DNA from: Dichelobacter nodosus
GTDB taxonomy: Bacteria > Pseudomonadota > Gammaproteobacteria > Cardiobacteriales > Cardiobacteriaceae
DNA: 64,000 bases
NCBI RefSeq assembly: GCF_001263335.1
Contig: NZ_LGVW01000012.1
Span: 161,840 to 225,839 of the forward strand
Reading direction: 5' to 3'
A program made the translations under genes and the position numbers. Shown piece by piece: positions 63,850-64,000 of this stretch; position 1 is the stretch's first letter; each line of letters begins with the position of its first letter. A model generated the notes under the pieces. That model did no database searches, was not told the DNA's origin, and saw only the letters and a list, made by a program, of their open reading frames with translations.

Positions 63850-64000
63850 TGTTCGCTTCTTTGACGCCCGTCCGGAATTAATTAGCCATTGCCGCAACCA
63901 CGGCTTCCCATTAATGCGTGCCGCCGGCAAATGGCAAGGCAGCATTGAAGACGGCGTCAGCTTTTTGCGCGGGCTTGATGATATTGTTATCGCGCCGCGT
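63850..64000 (+). pseudogene. Phage terminase large subunit fragment, 5'-truncated at the end of the CRISPR array
   Basis: The frame read from about 63851 gives RFFDARPELISHCRNHGFP, then MRAAGKWQGSIEDGVSFLRG and DDIVIAPR at the window edge. This matches the C-terminal nuclease region of PBSX-type terminase large subunits (typical pattern ARPELISYL..GF...A.K..GSVEDGIAFLRSFD.IVIHPRC). The N-terminal ATPase half is absent: upstream lies the last array repeat with an in-frame stop (TAG). Base composition is richer in G and C than the cas genes. The right end lies beyond the window, so I cannot say whether more phage genes follow. Confidence 0.6.

Noticed and set aside
63850..63878. A possible ninth, degenerate CRISPR repeat after the last 32-base unit
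   Set aside because: Only the first four bases (GTTC) agree with the repeat, at an offset of one base; the rest reads as terminase coding sequence.

Overview
The window comes from a gammaproteobacterium of the Cardiobacteriales and almost certainly from Dichelobacter nodosus, the ovine footrot pathogen. The decisive evidence is the type IV pilin gene at 2014-2499, which has a D. nodosus-type FimA sequence and sits beside fimB. The rest is typical low-GC gammaproteobacterial housekeeping (rpsA-ihfB, pcnB-folK, dprA/smg/topA divergent from def-fmt-rsmB). This is a species inference from protein recognition; no database was searched.

Layout. 1-6.7 kb: end of clpB, fimB, fimA with a sigma-54-type promoter, then aroA-cmk-rpsA-ihfB. 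6.8-12.6 kb: a nuclease, pcnB-folK, ptsH-ptsI on the minus strand, a HAD phosphatase and a small secreted protein. 12.6-20.2 kb: solute-binding proteins, a YheT hydrolase, ssb, a peptidoglycan pair (L,D-transpeptidase and PBP4), darP, hemW. 20.4-27.5 kb: a CstA-type carrier, a YddG-type exporter, and a Fur-box-headed ferrous iron operon (two secreted proteins, feoA, feoB, Cys-rich membrane protein). 27.6-36.2 kb: a receiver-like protein with NadM-Nudix, a POT-like transporter, a CNNM/CorC protein, and oxyR divergent from ahpC-ahpF. 36.2-38.6 kb: a four-gene operon of roadblock proteins, a small Ras-like GTPase and an unknown adaptor. 38.8-55.3 kb: tsaE, a lipase, marR, topA, smg-dprA-LysM, def-fmt-rsmB, DUF4390-ntrY-ntrX, a cold-shock/DUF1294 fusion, pgi. 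55.3-59.1 kb: 6S RNA, uvrD, tRNA-Met(CAT), fbaA. 59.3-64 kb: a type I-F CRISPR effector operon (csy1-csy2-csy3-cas6f), leader, an array of eight repeats, and a phage terminase fragment that begins where the array ends.

How the parts fit. Gene content matches a fastidious protein-degrading organism: peptide and amino-acid carriers, gluconeogenic fbaA and pgi, ferrous iron uptake suited to anaerobiosis, and an OxyR/AhpCF peroxide defence. The most interesting places are (1) the GTPase/roadblock operon, which resembles MglA/MglB polarity modules and carries an upstream GG-N10-GC sigma-54-like element like the one in front of fimA; (2) the I-F effector operon, which has no adjacent cas1 or cas2-3 and whose array runs into a 5'-truncated terminase gene; and (3) an NtrX-type regulator whose AAA+ domain has lost the GAFTGA loop and arginine-finger region.

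Limits: promoters, operators and terminators were read by eye. Family calls rest on motifs and recalled family sequences, and start codons were chosen from visible ribosome-binding sites.
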